This document shows, piece after piece, positions 8,983 to 17,580 of a stretch of 64,000 bases of DNA. The position numbers were made by a program, and so were the translations under genes. This stretch comes from UBA6623 sp965217195 (lineage in GTDB: Bacteria > Acidobacteriota > Terriglobia > Bryobacterales > UBA6623). The stretch lies in contig CBDCHL010000001.1 in assembly GCA_965217195.1 (NCBI GenBank), positions 310,001 to 374,000 of the forward strand, written 5' to 3'. Position 1 is the stretch's first letter. Each line of letters starts with the position of its first letter. The notes beneath the pieces are model-generated. The model had not been told where the DNA came from. It made no database searches and saw only the letters and a list, made by a program, of their open reading frames with translations.

Positions 8983-9738
8983 TTATTCTTCAAGGCGTTT
9001 ACCTAAAGCATTGGCTTCGTTCAGCAGCTTTTCGCGCAGGGCGACGTGGCGCGGGTCGCTAGTGCTCTTCGACACGGATGCGGGGCCTTTGCGGCCGGCG
9101 ATTGGAGTGGGTTGTGCCTGATTGACCGGGCCGTAATCTTCGATGACTTCGTCCCAAGCTGGCTCGCCGGAGGAGCGTGGACTTCCGTCCACGCCTCGGT
9201 CTCTGTTGGTTGAATCTTTGTTTTCCGCTTCGCGGAGTTTTCGGTCTTCTTCGCGGATTTTCATCATGAGCTCGACGGCTCGGTAGAAGCGGCGGTTGAG
9301 ATGGCCGTCGTAGCGGGCGAGGTCGTTGAGGAATTTCGTCCCGCTGTACATGGATGCGCCGAGCAGTTGGAGCTCGCCTTCGTGTCCTTCCCTGGTGCGC
9401 TCTGGGCGGTATGTTTGTTGATGAACGCGGGTCCTTTCGATCCCGGCGGTCATGACGGTGGCTTCGATACGGGAGAGGCGTCGCATTCTCCACGCCGCGT
9501 CGGCGATTTGGAGGACGAGTTCTCTTTCGACGCAGTTTGCGGGGTTGTAGGTGTCCTCGTAAAGAGTGAGGTGACGGTCGAAATCGGCGGGGTCTTCGCC
9601 GGGGATGACGGAGTCTAGGGCGAGCAGGCCGTGCTTGAGAGCGTTTTTGGAAGACCGCTCCTTGCCCTGGGGTGTACGCGGTCCGGTAGATTTCTTTGCG
9701 TTTTTGCGATTAGCATTGATTTGTGCATTGGTTGCCAT
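8983..9738 (-). CDS. Conserved hypothetical protein (ATNAQINANRxNA-type)
   Basis: A 251-residue soluble protein that opens MATNAQINANRKNAKKSTGP and then RTPQGKERSSKNALKHGLLA. This N-terminal signature is frequent in Acidobacteriota and some other phyla, often in several copies per genome; its function is unknown. The middle is helical and rich in Arg and Glu (residues about 75-170), and the C-terminus is low-complexity. The gene is directly preceded by a 97-bp inverted-repeat element and lies in a repeat-rich zone, which fits a gene linked to mobile or accessory DNA. Confidence 0.75.
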   Translation of the reverse strand: MATNAQINANRKNAKKSTGPRTPQGKERSSKNALKHGLLALDSVIPGEDPADFDRHLTLYEDTYNPANCVERELVLQIADAAWRMRRLSRIEATVMTAGIERTRVHQQTYRPERTREGHEGELQLLGASMYSGTKFLNDLARYDGHLNRRFYRAVELMMKIREEDRKLREAENKDSTNRDRGVDGSPRSSGEPAWDEVIEDYGPVNQAQPTPIAGRKGPASVSKSTSDPRHVALREKLLNEANALGKRLEE

Positions 9739-9759
9739 GAATGTTTACCTCAATTTCCG

Positions 9760-9856
9760 CGAAAAAAGGGGACAGCCAGCCGATTTCCGGACTCCGCCAG
9801 CGTTGAAAGCAACGCAGTTCGACAGGTGGAAATCGGTGGCAGTCCCCGATTTTCGC
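9760..9856. repeat. 97-bp inverted-repeat element, copy A
   Basis: The left end GCGAAAAAAGGGGACAGCC pairs with the right end, whose reverse complement starts GCGAAAATCGGGGACTGCC, and the arms continue through CGATTTCC. The centre contains GCGTT-gaaagc-AACGC. A second element of exactly the same length is at 10694-10790. This layout resembles REP/REPIN or MITE elements mobilised by a transposase encoded elsewhere. It abuts the start of the gene ending at 9738. Confidence 0.75.
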
Positions 9857-10337
9857 TCCGGGCAGGTTGCCCATTCGTAGGATACGGCCGGTCGAGCGAC
9901 TGAGCGGGGGTGGGGAATCGGTAAGTTGTTGGAGGCAGGAGAGAAATATTTCTTGGGTTGACGTGATGGTTTGGTGTCGCCGGGCGCCGTTGGCCTCGGG
10001 AGGGGAACCGGCTGCCGGGCCGCCGGTTCCTTGGGCCCCGCCCCAGACCCCCGAACGACCGCTCCCGCAGTCGTTCGCCCGTGGGAGATGCGGGTTGGAT
10101 GGGCGTGCCCGGCCCTTGCGGACCGGGCCGGCATTAACTCGGGCGTTGGAGGCTGGTACCCGGCTTCACCGACCGCTCGGAAGGAGGGCAGGCCTGGAGA
10201 CCTGCCCCACTGCGGTGCTGTCGCAGGCTCGGGTTGCTCTCGGTTCGACCTTGCGTCGCGGCGTGGCGGTGAAAGGACGCAGGTCCCGAAGGGCCCTGCG
10301 CTACGCAGCTCTTGAAGGCCATTTTTGGAAGAGGGAC

Positions 10338-10388
10338 ATGTCGCCAGGAGTGGCGACACGGCACGCAAGAGTGCGTGCGCCACGTCGG
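10338..10388 (+). repeat. REP-like double-hairpin repeat, copy 2
   Basis: TGTCGCCA-ggag-TGGCGACA followed by GCACGC-aagagt-GCGTGC and GCCACGTCGG. The first stem is identical to copy 1; only the loops differ. Confidence 0.85.
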
Positions 10389-10633
10389 GGTCGTTCGACC
10401 ACGGAGATGGCGGATTGGATGGGGATGCCCGGCCGTTATGGACCGGCCTATTACTAATTCGAGCGGCGTGACCGTTACCCTTGGGCCGCGTGACCGCTTG
10501 CCGGGAGAGGTGAGACTAGCCGCGAGGGCCGGACAAATTCGCGGGCCGGCAATAAGCCGCAGGTCTCTTCGAGCCCTGCGCTACGCTTGCGTGATGGGTT
10601 CGTGTCGCCGGGGTACGTGACGGTGGAGGTTGT

Positions 10634-10664
10634 CCGTGAGCCGTGAGCCGTGAGCCGTGAACCG
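10634..10664 (+). repeat. Heptamer tandem repeat CCGTGAG
   Basis: Three CCGTGAG units and one CCGTGAA unit follow in tandem. Similar short arrays in either orientation occur in other gaps of this window, at about 36852-36893, 38190-38210, 38508-38540, 40069-40107 and 40240-40258. Confidence 0.7.
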
Positions 10665-10693
10665 AGTTACGAGGAACCGACCGCTCGGGGGCT

Positions 10694-10790
10694 GTGAAAA
10701 AATCGGGGACAGTCCACTTCGCGCCGGACGAGGCTACTGATTCAATGGAACTTATTCAGCCAGCGCTCGGTACAGGCCCCATTTTTTCAC
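10694..10790. repeat. 97-bp inverted-repeat element, copy B
   Basis: The left arm GTGAAAAAATCGGGGACAG matches the reverse complement of the right end, which starts GTGAAAAAATGGGGCCTG. Inner sequence can also fold back imperfectly, around CGAGGCTACTGA and TCAGCCAGCGCTCG. Length and end structure equal copy A at 9760. Confidence 0.75.
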
Positions 10791-10949
10791 AATCCCTCGG
10801 CGGCCGGTTTTGGCCCCGGCCGGGCCCCCGAACGACCGGCAAGCCGATCGTTCGCCCGGTGATATCGACGCCGCGGTTGGCAACCGGCCCCGAAGGACCG
10901 CCCTAGGAGAGGATTCTCAAGCCCGCTGAACCGACGTATCTCCCGACGG

Positions 10950-11120
10950 ATGAAGTTCTTTATTCGGGCTCCGTCCCCGACGCCCGCCGACGCCCGCCGA
11001 ACCCCGCCGGAGGAACTAATCGAAGTGGTAAAAGAGGTGTACGCGAGGTACCGTTTGGGAAATCTTGGGGTATTGAAGCTGGTGTTGGACTGGATCGAGA
11101 CAGTGCGTCCCCGGCTCTGA
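10950..11120 (+). CDS. Possible small protein upstream of the TPR gene
   Basis: A 56-codon frame from ATG at 10950 to TGA at 11120. The first third is low-complexity (PSPTPADARRTPP, encoded by GACGCCCGCC repeats). The rest looks like a real helical protein, with EELIEVVKEVYARYRLGN then LGVLKLVLDWIETV. The stop lies 14 bases before the next ATG, so the two may be coupled. No family is recognised. It could also be the tail of a lost gene. Confidence 0.35.
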   Translation: MKFFIRAPSPTPADARRTPPEELIEVVKEVYARYRLGNLGVLKLVLDWIETVRPRL

Positions 11121-11134
11121 AATGAGGAATCGGA

Positions 11135-12283
11135 ATGATGGCGTTGCTAAAGGCAGACTGGGAGTTCACCGCATCGGACTTCGAAGAGCACCCGATCTGG
11201 ATGAGCGTTCACGGCCACGACGAAGACGAAGAGTGGTACGACAATGCAGAGTGCGACGAAACGACCTTTCGACCGTGGGATGAATCGCCAGGTTCTTTGA
11301 GGAGCCGCCTCCTACTAGTCACGGCCGGCATCACCCTGAGCGATGGACGGCGGTACTCGGGCGCATGCTATGCGGGTGCGTTCGGAAGTAGCCCGGAGGT
11401 TTCTTCGCCCGCGGCCGGTCAAGCCACTTCGGTTAGTGACGCCCAGCCTCGGATGTTTGTCAGCGGCGACGCGATTTGCTTCTGGGAGGGACAGGGTGGA
11501 GTTTCGATCGCGGACCGCCGCGCGCTGTATGAGGCCGCGGGCGGCGAAGACAACGTCTTTCCGATCGCATACGACGCTCGCTCCGAGTTGCTGCCGGAAG
11601 CACCGCGGGGAATCCTTCGAGGCTTCTATCGGCTTCAGCCCGGTGTGGAGGAACCGATTGTCGAGACCGGCATCGACTACGATGCCGAGGGACAGGGCCC
11701 TGATGGCGCTTCGGTTGTTTCGGACAAAACTCGTGACGAATATGAGGTTCTTCGGGACTTGAGGATTGTTGGCAAGTGTGAGGAGGCGCTTCGGTATTTC
11801 GACGAACACATCCGGGACGACGCGGGGAACCCTGAGTGGTGGAAAGCGAGTGCGTGGACCCTCGAGCAGAGAGGGAATCTGCATGACGCGCTCGCCGCCC
11901 GGAAGGAACGCATCCGTCTTTTGCCGAACGAGAGCGCCAACTATTTGGAGACGTGCCGGTTGCTGTTTCGGCTGGAAGAATACCAGGAGTGCCTTGCTTA
12001 TTGCGACAAAGGGATCGCGGCCGTCGATCGGTCGGCCAAAGTGGTCATCGATTTTTCAGAGATCCTCGAATTCTACGCTGCCCGTGCGCTTTACTGCCTA
12101 GGTCGCTATGAAGATGCGATCGAGCGGCTGAAGGTCCTCGAGCCTGGTTTTTACTTCGGAAGGAACCCGGAGCCCCTCATGACTCGCTCTGGGCTCATCA
12201 AGGCTTGCAAAGCGGCGATCAAGAGCGAGAAGCAATCTCGACGGGCACAGGTAAGCCCGAGAAAGAGCCCAAAATCAGACTAG
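11135..12283 (+). CDS. Protein with an N-terminal PWYD/FRPW-type domain and C-terminal TPR region
   Basis: The 382-residue protein has two parts. Residues about 1-180 contain PIWMSVHGHDEDEEWYDN, TTFRPWDES, LLLVTAGITLSDGRRYSG, PRMFVSGDAICFWEG and VFPIAYDAR. This resembles a widespread small domain of unknown function, usually found alone with WVSCHxxDxDxPWYDETDEATFRPW, sometimes next to toxin loci. Residues about 200-360 form TPR-like helical pairs (EEALRYFDEHI, GNLHDALAARKERIRLLPN, YQECLAYCDKGIAAV). GAGGAA lies upstream of the doubled ATG. The fusion is unusual and function is unknown. Confidence 0.65.
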   Translation: MMALLKADWEFTASDFEEHPIWMSVHGHDEDEEWYDNAECDETTFRPWDESPGSLRSRLLLVTAGITLSDGRRYSGACYAGAFGSSPEVSSPAAGQATSVSDAQPRMFVSGDAICFWEGQGGVSIADRRALYEAAGGEDNVFPIAYDARSELLPEAPRGILRGFYRLQPGVEEPIVETGIDYDAEGQGPDGASVVSDKTRDEYEVLRDLRIVGKCEEALRYFDEHIRDDAGNPEWWKASAWTLEQRGNLHDALAARKERIRLLPNESANYLETCRLLFRLEEYQECLAYCDKGIAAVDRSAKVVIDFSEILEFYAARALYCLGRYEDAIERLKVLEPGFYFGRNPEPLMTRSGLIKACKAAIKSEKQSRRAQVSPRKSPKSD

Positions 12284-12319
12284 CGAAGCGATCGTTCGGG
12301 GAGGGCGGGCGCTTCGGAG

Positions 12320-12339
12320 GTTCGGGGAGGAGCCCGAAC
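12320..12339 (+). terminator. Possible hairpin downstream of the TPR gene
   Basis: GTTCGGG-gaggag-CCCGAAC forms a 7-bp stem 37 bases after the stop at 12283. It is followed by a C-rich stretch, not a T-run, so it would not be a classical intrinsic terminator. Confidence 0.3.
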
Positions 12340-12414
12340 TCCCCCCCTATTCTCGATCTCCCTCGCCCGATCTCCCGGGGATCTCCCGCCCGATCTCGCC
12401 CGCAGTCCAGCTTG

Positions 12415-13060
12415 TCACCGAAATCCCGGGCGGGCAAGCCATAAGAAGAGGGTGGAATAGTAATACCCACCGAAGAATCCCAAGCCCCCACAGTACGCTG
12501 CCAGCGAGGTATGGAGCGACAGCCCGTCAGCAATTCCCGCGCCGGCCACTCCTGCCGCAATCAGACTGCCGCCCAGGGCTCCGATTACTGCGGTGGCTAT
12601 CGCCGCCGTACGCCGACCGTACTTGCGAGACGAGAAGCGCGCCGCAAGGGCCATTAACGCCGCGAATGGTGCTACCAACCAGCCGGACACGATAGACCCG
12701 AAAAATCCATAGGGCGAACGATACAAGGATGATGCCTCCTAGGTTCGGGTCACTCTCAGCCAGTTGTGCCCTCTCCCAGAAAACACTGAACAAGAGTGGA
12801 ACGGTGTAAATGTAAGCGGCTACGATTCCAACGGATGCTCCTAGAAAAACGGTTACGACCACGTCCCCGTAACCCTCCGAACGCTCAATCCGGCCGTCCT
12901 GCTTCCCCTGGATGCTCTCGTCCCCCACGGCGAACCAATTATAGGCCGACCGCCGGCCCCCCGCCAACGATCTACGCAGTGTTGGGAGAAGCAAGAACGC
13001 CGGGAAAGCGACTAAGGCATACTTGAAATCACCGACTGGAACGGGATTGACTTTGCTTTC
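12415..13060 (-). CDS. Multi-pass membrane protein, split by a probable one-base insertion
   Basis: Two frames on the minus strand join naturally. The upstream part carries GDVVVTVFLGASVGIVAAYI and TVPLLFSVFW and reaches NLGGIIL. The downstream part, starting near 12726, reads YRSPYGFFGSIVSGWLVAPF, then two more hydrophobic helices and a C-terminal SLAAYCGGLGFFGGYYYSTL. Removing one T of the TT at 12725-12726 (AA on plus) gives continuous NLGGIILYRSPYGFF. Alternatively TTG at 12726 is a start, since AGGAGG lies 8 bases upstream of it. The true 5' start is unclear. No family is recognised. Confidence 0.45.
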
Positions 13061-13336
13061 GTTACTGAAAAGGACCTGGTTGAGCTGACCCGAGGATTCA
13101 AGGTGTCGGTGAAACTCCCCGCAACCTGCATTCTGACCGCCAACAACCAAGAACGGGTCGAGGAGTACTAGATTGCGTGGAGAGGGAAAGGCTGCACACG
13201 GAAGGGGTCTCACCACTCTTCAAGCCACTGCAACGTCGTCGGTTCCGCGCGTACTACTGACGCCGCAAGGCACTCGCCCGGCTTGGCGAACGTGGGTCGA
13301 AAGGGTTCGACTTTCCGGATGACAGGATGTGACAGG

Positions 13337-13600
13337 CTAGGTCACTGCGTCCGTCCGGACGGAAATCACGCGGCCCATGCGACCGCGATCGGCGAATTCC
13401 ACAACCCCGCTGACCTTGGCGTAGAGGGTATCGTCCCTGCCCCTGCCGACATTGTCGCCCGGCTTGAAGCGCGTGCCCCTCTGGCGAACGAGAATCGATC
13501 CGCCGCTCACCAACTGCCCCGCGAAACGCTTCACGCCGAGTCGCTTCGCGTTCGAGTCGCGACCGTTGCGGGAACTGCCTAGACCTTTCTTGTGTGCCAT
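13337..13600 (-). CDS. rpmA: 50S ribosomal protein L27
   Basis: An 87-residue L27. It begins MAHKKGLGSSRNGRDSNAKR, with the conserved KKGxGSSxNGRDS segment that reaches toward the peptidyl transferase centre, followed by LGVKRFAGQLVSGGSILVRQ and RGTRFKPGDNVGRGRDDTL. It lies about 40 bases downstream of rplU in the usual L21-L27 order. No obg gene follows, unlike in many genomes. Confidence 0.97.
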   Translation of the reverse strand: MAHKKGLGSSRNGRDSNAKRLGVKRFAGQLVSGGSILVRQRGTRFKPGDNVGRGRDDTLYAKVSGVVEFADRGRMGRVISVRTDAVT

Positions 13601-13640
13601 GGCTGGGAATCCTTTTCAGTAAGCGCTTCATGCGCGGCAG

Positions 13641-13952
13641 CTACACGACGATGTCGTTGATCTTGACGCGGGTGTAGTTTTGGCGGTGACCGGTGCGCCG
13701 GCGGTAGTGCTTACGGCGCTTGAATTTGAAAACGATGATCTTCTTGCCGCGTTCTTGGCCCTCGATGGTGGCCGTCACCTTGGCGGACTTGAGATCGGCT
13801 CCGGTGAGAAGAGTTCCGTCGTCTTTTGAAACAGCGACGATGTTGTCGAACTCCACGTCAGCGCCGTCATCGCCTCGGAGTAATTCCACCTGAAGTTCGT
13901 CGCCGGGGGAGACCGGATACTGTTTCCCGCCGGTTTCGATAATTGCGTACAT
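13641..13952 (-). CDS. rplU: 50S ribosomal protein L21
   Basis: A 103-residue L21 that starts MYAIIETGGKQYPVSPGDEL and holds the family signature KIIVFKFKRRKHYRRRTGHR near its C-terminus, which contacts 23S rRNA. It is the first gene of an rplU-rpmA operon with a strong promoter upstream. Confidence 0.97.
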   Translation of the reverse strand: MYAIIETGGKQYPVSPGDELQVELLRGDDGADVEFDNIVAVSKDDGTLLTGADLKSAKVTATIEGQERGKKIIVFKFKRRKHYRRRTGHRQNYTRVKINDIVV

Positions 13953-13990
13953 AACAAACTACTTCCGGGGCCGACCCCGATCGAAGACTC

Positions 13991-14020
13991 ATTATAGGAA
14001 CAGGCTTCGAGCGGGGTCAA
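13991..14020 (-). promoter_or_regulatory. Sigma-70-type promoter of rplU-rpmA
   Basis: On the minus strand, TTGACC (14015-14020) and TATAAT (13991-13996) are separated by 18 bases. The -10 is perfect and the -35 matches five of six. Transcription would begin near 13984, about 30 bases before the rplU ATG. Confidence 0.75.
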
Positions 14021-14065
14021 ACGAGGCGAGTCTACGCGCGCCGAAGTCGGGGATGCGGAGGGCGT

Positions 14066-14605
14066 TTGCCGAGTGTTTCCGCGCGCGCTCCGAGCCGGCG
14101 GATCGCTCTCTACCTGGGACAGCCGACCTATGCGCTGACCGTCGTCATTTTCTCGCTCCTGCTGTCGAGCGGTATCGGCAGCTATCTCAGCAGAAATGCA
14201 GTGAAAGGCAACGACTGTCGATTGCTCGTCGTTCTCGTGGGCATTGCGTTGTTGGCGGGCGCCCTTATCGGTGTCACGCCAACGTTGTTGGACGCTTCGC
14301 TCTCCCTGCCTCTCGCCGCTAAACTGCTATTGGTCGTCACGTTGTTGACCCCCATCGGCTTCTTGATGGGAATGCCCTTCCCGTCAGGCCTCAGCCGGCT
14401 TGAACGGCAATACTCGCAAGCCGTCTGCTGGGCCTGGGCGGTCAATGCCGCGGCGAGCGTATTGGGCTCGGTCTCGGCGATCTTCCTGGCCATCCACATC
14501 GGCCTGGCGCAAACCGTCTTGATAGGAGGCGTTTGCTACTTGGGCGCCTTCGCCGCCGTCGTCATGACTCCCCGCGGCGAGGGGCCAACAAGAATTGCCC
14601 GGTAA
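14066..14605 (+). pseudogene. Fragment of a membrane-type spermidine synthase-like protein
   Basis: The 179-residue frame reads YLGQPTYALTVVIFSLLLSS, GIGSYLS, then several hydrophobic helices with GFLMGMPFPSGL, AWAVNAAASVLGSVSAIFLA and LIGGVCYLGAF. These are hallmarks of the membrane part of large fused spermidine synthase-like proteins of several hundred residues. The N-terminal membrane helices and the methyltransferase-type domain are absent, and the frame opens only 46 bases upstream of the rplU promoter. It is therefore best read as a truncated remnant. Confidence 0.6.
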
Positions 14606-14697
14606 GCCGTCGGGGCCGACAAGATAACGATGGCGCAAATATCTCCGCGCCCGTGACGTAGCGGAGAGTTAGTGAGGCTTGTGCGGGTAGTGCGATG

Positions 14698-15933
14698 CTA
14701 CCCGGCTGAGGCGACCTGCGTAGGATGCGTGGCCGGCGGGTCGGTGGGTGGGGTGTCGTGCCTTCGCGAGAGGGCAGCACGGTAGATGTCGATCAGGGTG
14801 GCGTAATTCTCATCAGCGCCGTATCTGGTTTCGAACTCGACGCGCGCCTGTCGGCCCATGTAGAGGAGATCTCTTTCCGACGACCAGGCCCGCCGTACCG
14901 TTCGAGCGATGTCGCCCGGGTCGCCTGGAGAAAAGTGCAGGCCGGTTCTCCCGTCGGCAACGATCTCGCCGTTAACGCCGAGCCTGCTTGTGAGTACCGG
15001 CACACCCAGCGAGAACGCTTCCAAGGCGACCAGACCGAACGTCTCGTAATAACCCTGGGAGGGCCAGACGAGAAAACGGGCGTTTCGCATGAGACCCCGC
15101 AGATGTTTCTTAGAAAGTCGGTCAACGATTTGGACGTCGCTTGCCGGGTGAGAGGCGATCCAACGGTCGACGTAGGACCGGAGAGGGCCTTCGCCACGTA
15201 TCTTAAGTGGAATATGCAACAAAGACTTCCAGGCTTCGAGAAGTACTTTGATCCCTTTCTCTTCGTTTAACCGACCGACAAAAAGAGCGTAGTCGCGGCT
15301 GACTACACCCGATGCGGATGCTTCGGAATGAAGAAAGTGAGGTTTGACGAAGAGTCGATCGGCGGGAAGGCCCGCCTCAATGAACTTTCGTCGGTAGAAC
15401 TCGGTGAACACGATATAGGCGTCGATTCTGGTTTGCCAGGTCTTGAGGGCCCTGTGAAGGGAGACCATGGACGCCACGGCGGCGGTCTGCACCCGAGAGC
15501 GGCGATAGCAGCCCCGAAGGACGCCGGGCCAAGCAAAGGCCTTGCCCACGCAAAGCTCGCAAGTTCGACCCTTTCTCGACAGGCAAGCCGCCGGACACAT
15601 CAGCCTGGGATTGTGCAGCGATTGCACAACTGGAATGCCCGCCTTTTCACAAGCGAAATAGATGGATGGCGAGATCAGTGGAAAGGTGTTGTGACAATGG
15701 ACGACATCCGGCCCAAAGTCGCTGAGCAGAGCTCTAAGCTTGCGATACGAAGACGGCGACCAAATCGATTCCAAGCCGGCTTTCAGCGTTGATATGCCAT
15801 GGATGCGGCTATTGTCTTCCAGATAGGTTTTCGCTTCGTGCCCCTTGCGGCGCAGAAGCGACGTTTCGGCGGCAGCGACTTCGTCTTCACCCCCCGGAAG
15901 GCGGTAGCGGTTGTGAACGACCAGGATTTTCAT
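14698..15933 (-). CDS. GT4-family glycosyltransferase, last gene of the polysaccharide locus
   Basis: The ATG at 15933 opens MKILVVHNRYRLPGGEDEV, a typical GT4 start with the nucleotide-sugar GG motif. The C-terminal half shows ALFVGRLNEEKGIKVLLEAW and the E-x7-E-type region YYETFGLVALEAFSLGVPVL. PDVVHCHNTFPLISP and an unusual Cys-rich stretch (CPAACLSRKGRTCELCVGKAF) lie in the N-terminal domain. The latter pattern occurs in a GT4 subgroup and may bind zinc. The protein has 411 residues and transfers one sugar of the repeat unit. Confidence 0.87.
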   Translation of the reverse strand: MKILVVHNRYRLPGGEDEVAAAETSLLRRKGHEAKTYLEDNSRIHGISTLKAGLESIWSPSSYRKLRALLSDFGPDVVHCHNTFPLISPSIYFACEKAGIPVVQSLHNPRLMCPAACLSRKGRTCELCVGKAFAWPGVLRGCYRRSRVQTAAVASMVSLHRALKTWQTRIDAYIVFTEFYRRKFIEAGLPADRLFVKPHFLHSEASASGVVSRDYALFVGRLNEEKGIKVLLEAWKSLLHIPLKIRGEGPLRSYVDRWIASHPASDVQIVDRLSKKHLRGLMRNARFLVWPSQGYYETFGLVALEAFSLGVPVLTSRLGVNGEIVADGRTGLHFSPGDPGDIARTVRRAWSSERDLLYMGRQARVEFETRYGADENYATLIDIYRAALSRRHDTPPTDPPATHPTQVASAG

Positions 15934-16215
15934 GGACGAGGCGAAAATCGCCCCCTCGCGTTCGTGCATGCAATTCAGAAGGCGGAGACAGAGCCCGAAG
16001 CGCAAGCGACGGGTCGAGGGCACGACCGTTTCGAGTAAACCGAAGACTATGCCAGCGTGCGCGGCGGTTCGGGAGACAGGTGCCGCAGCAAGTGGCGGTT
16101 GCCTTCCCTGCCCGTCGCTTGCGCTCCGGGCTCTGTCTCTATGCTGTGAATTGTGTATGCCGCCGCAAAATTGAGGGGCTCCGGGGGCGGCGAGCGTGAC
16201 TCCCGATCCGCCGCT

Positions 16216-17058
16216 TTACCGTGGTGATCTGGGGGCGGGTTCCGGCTGAGGATAACGCAGAAATCCAACCCACTGCAGAGCCCACATGACGACGAATAGC
16301 GGGTTCAGCAGAATGTAGCGCTTCCAAAGACGACGTGGTTCCATCAGTAGGCGAAACAACCACTCCAAGCCGCGGTCCTGCATCCAACGGGGCGCCTGAC
16401 GGACGCGGCCCGCATGAAAGTCGAAGGCCGCGCCGACGCCGACCATGACAACCCCGGGGAGGTCCGGGCCGTGGCGTAGCATCCATTGCTCTTGGCGCGG
16501 TTGACCGAAGCCGACAAATACAATGTCCGCGCCTGATTCGCGGACCGCGGCGGTGGCTCGTCGAGCAGCCTCGGGGGCCGAAGGCGGGTCGGGGCTCGGA
16601 TAGGCTCCGACGATTTTGAGGGCCGGGAATCTCTCATGTAGAACGCGGCAGAGTTCGGGGATGACTTCTTCCCGACCGCCAAACAAGTAAATGCGATGTC
16701 CCAGACGCGCGGCCTGCCCACACAGCGCCTGCATGAGATTGGGTCCGTAGACGCGCGGCTGGCGCCGTACCCCCATCGAGCGGAGCACCCAGGCGAGCGG
16801 CATCCCATCGGTCGTTGTGATGTCGCCGCGATTGAGCAGGGCGCGGAATTCCGGGTTAAAGAAGCCCTTCATCACCGCGTTCACGGTACAGACGAAGATC
16901 GAATGCGCCGGCGTGCCTTCGGCCGACGCAGTGCCCCTGCGTGCGATCCACGCCCTGCACAAGCGCAGAACTTGGCCGTAGTTGGTGGCGCTTATCCCGA
17001 CGCCGACTACGGGGTACTTCCGAGGGAGGTTCATCATGCTTTCATTCGACTCGAGCAT
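16216..17058 (-). CDS. WecG/TagA/CpsF-family glycosyltransferase (GT26)
   Basis: A 280-residue enzyme that transfers N-acetylmannosamine(uronic acid) or similar sugars to a lipid-linked acceptor. It shows the family core: VCTVNAVMKGFFNPEF, TTDGMPLAWVLR, GHRIYLFGGREEV, IVFVGFGQPRQEQWM and VGVGAAFDFHAGRVRQAPRW. It ends with a basic amphipathic helix (RGLEWLFRLLMEPRRLWKRY) for membrane contact. Starts at 17058, 17037 or 17034 are possible; none has a strong ribosome site. A 522-base gap with a REP copy separates it from the polymerase gene. Confidence 0.9.
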   Translation of the reverse strand: MLESNESMMNLPRKYPVVGVGISATNYGQVLRLCRAWIARRGTASAEGTPAHSIFVCTVNAVMKGFFNPEFRALLNRGDITTTDGMPLAWVLRSMGVRRQPRVYGPNLMQALCGQAARLGHRIYLFGGREEVIPELCRVLHERFPALKIVGAYPSPDPPSAPEAARRATAAVRESGADIVFVGFGQPRQEQWMLRHGPDLPGVVMVGVGAAFDFHAGRVRQAPRWMQDRGLEWLFRLLMEPRRLWKRYILLNPLFVVMWALQWVGFLRYPQPEPAPRSPR

Positions 17059-17094
17059 CGGAGATCAAGCAGCCTGTGGTGGAAGCCCCTCTAC

Positions 17095-17115
17095 GCGAAA
17101 AAAGGGTACAGTTCG
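17095..17115 (+). repeat. Half copy of the inverted-repeat element end
   Basis: GCGAAAAAAGGGTACAG matches the left end of the 97-bp elements at 9760 and 10694, but no inverted partner is found within about 150 bases. Confidence 0.4.
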
Positions 17116-17185
17116 TTTCTATGAATCGCGGATTCACAGCACCGCCATGAAAATCTGTTTCGGCCGGCTCGTTGCCGGAGCAGAG

Positions 17186-17235
17186 ATGTCGCCAGGAGTG
17201 GCGACACGGCACGCAAGGGCGCGTGCGCCACGTCA
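17186..17235 (+). repeat. REP-like double-hairpin repeat, copy 3
   Basis: TGTCGCCA-ggag-TGGCGACA then GCACGC-aagggc-GCGTGC and GCCACGTC. It lies in the 522-base gap (17059-17580) inside the polysaccharide locus. No gene was recognised in the rest of that gap. Confidence 0.85.
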
Positions 17236-17580
17236 GGGCGTCGGCGTCGAGCTCGCGACCCCTTTTTCGCTCGAACATACTTTCGCCACGGGCTGTCGGC
17301 CTGCATGTCTCACCACTTGGCGGTCGAAGCACGCAATAGGCCTGTCATTACTTCGTTACGGTTGCATGCCGTGCTCACCGTACTGTTCAAGTACGCCTCC
17401 GCGCGCCAGGCGGCCCGTGCCTCGTACTGACAGTCCTCTCACGCACTTCGCCCCGCCACGTGGTGACAAATGCAGGCTAGTAGAGATATCGGCTTGAAAA
17501 GGCCGGGGTGGTAGACGATTCGGACTGCGTCCGCCGTTTAGCGGGGTCTCTGCTTCCGAGATCCGGCTCCCGCTTCCTTC

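Larger units (their letters stand above)
9857..10693. repeat. Intergenic patchwork of diverged tandem repeats
   Basis: No gene is supported here. Bases 10082-10312 and 10404-10590 are diverged copies of one unit: both contain GGAGATGsCGGrTTGGATGG near the start and GCCCTGCGCTACGC near the end. The REP copy at 10338 lies between them. A palindrome with arms GAACGAC and GTCGTTC at 10047-10085 recurs in altered form at 10822-10862. Several long open frames exist on both strands but none shows a known family. Confidence 0.5.

Noticed and set aside
9745..10457. Overlapping open frames of about 200 residues on both strands
   Set aside because: They run through inverted-repeat and REP sequences (e.g. 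CRHSWRH peptides come from the hairpins), so they are artefacts of repeat DNA.
13296..13311. GTCGAA-aggg-TTCGAC hairpin after rpmA as a terminator
   Set aside because: The stem is short and no T-run follows on the minus strand, so support is too weak to list it.
17240..17580. Possible RNA gene or protein remnant in the gap inside the polysaccharide locus
   Set aside because: No tRNA cloverleaf, rRNA segment or protein motif could be recognised on either strand.
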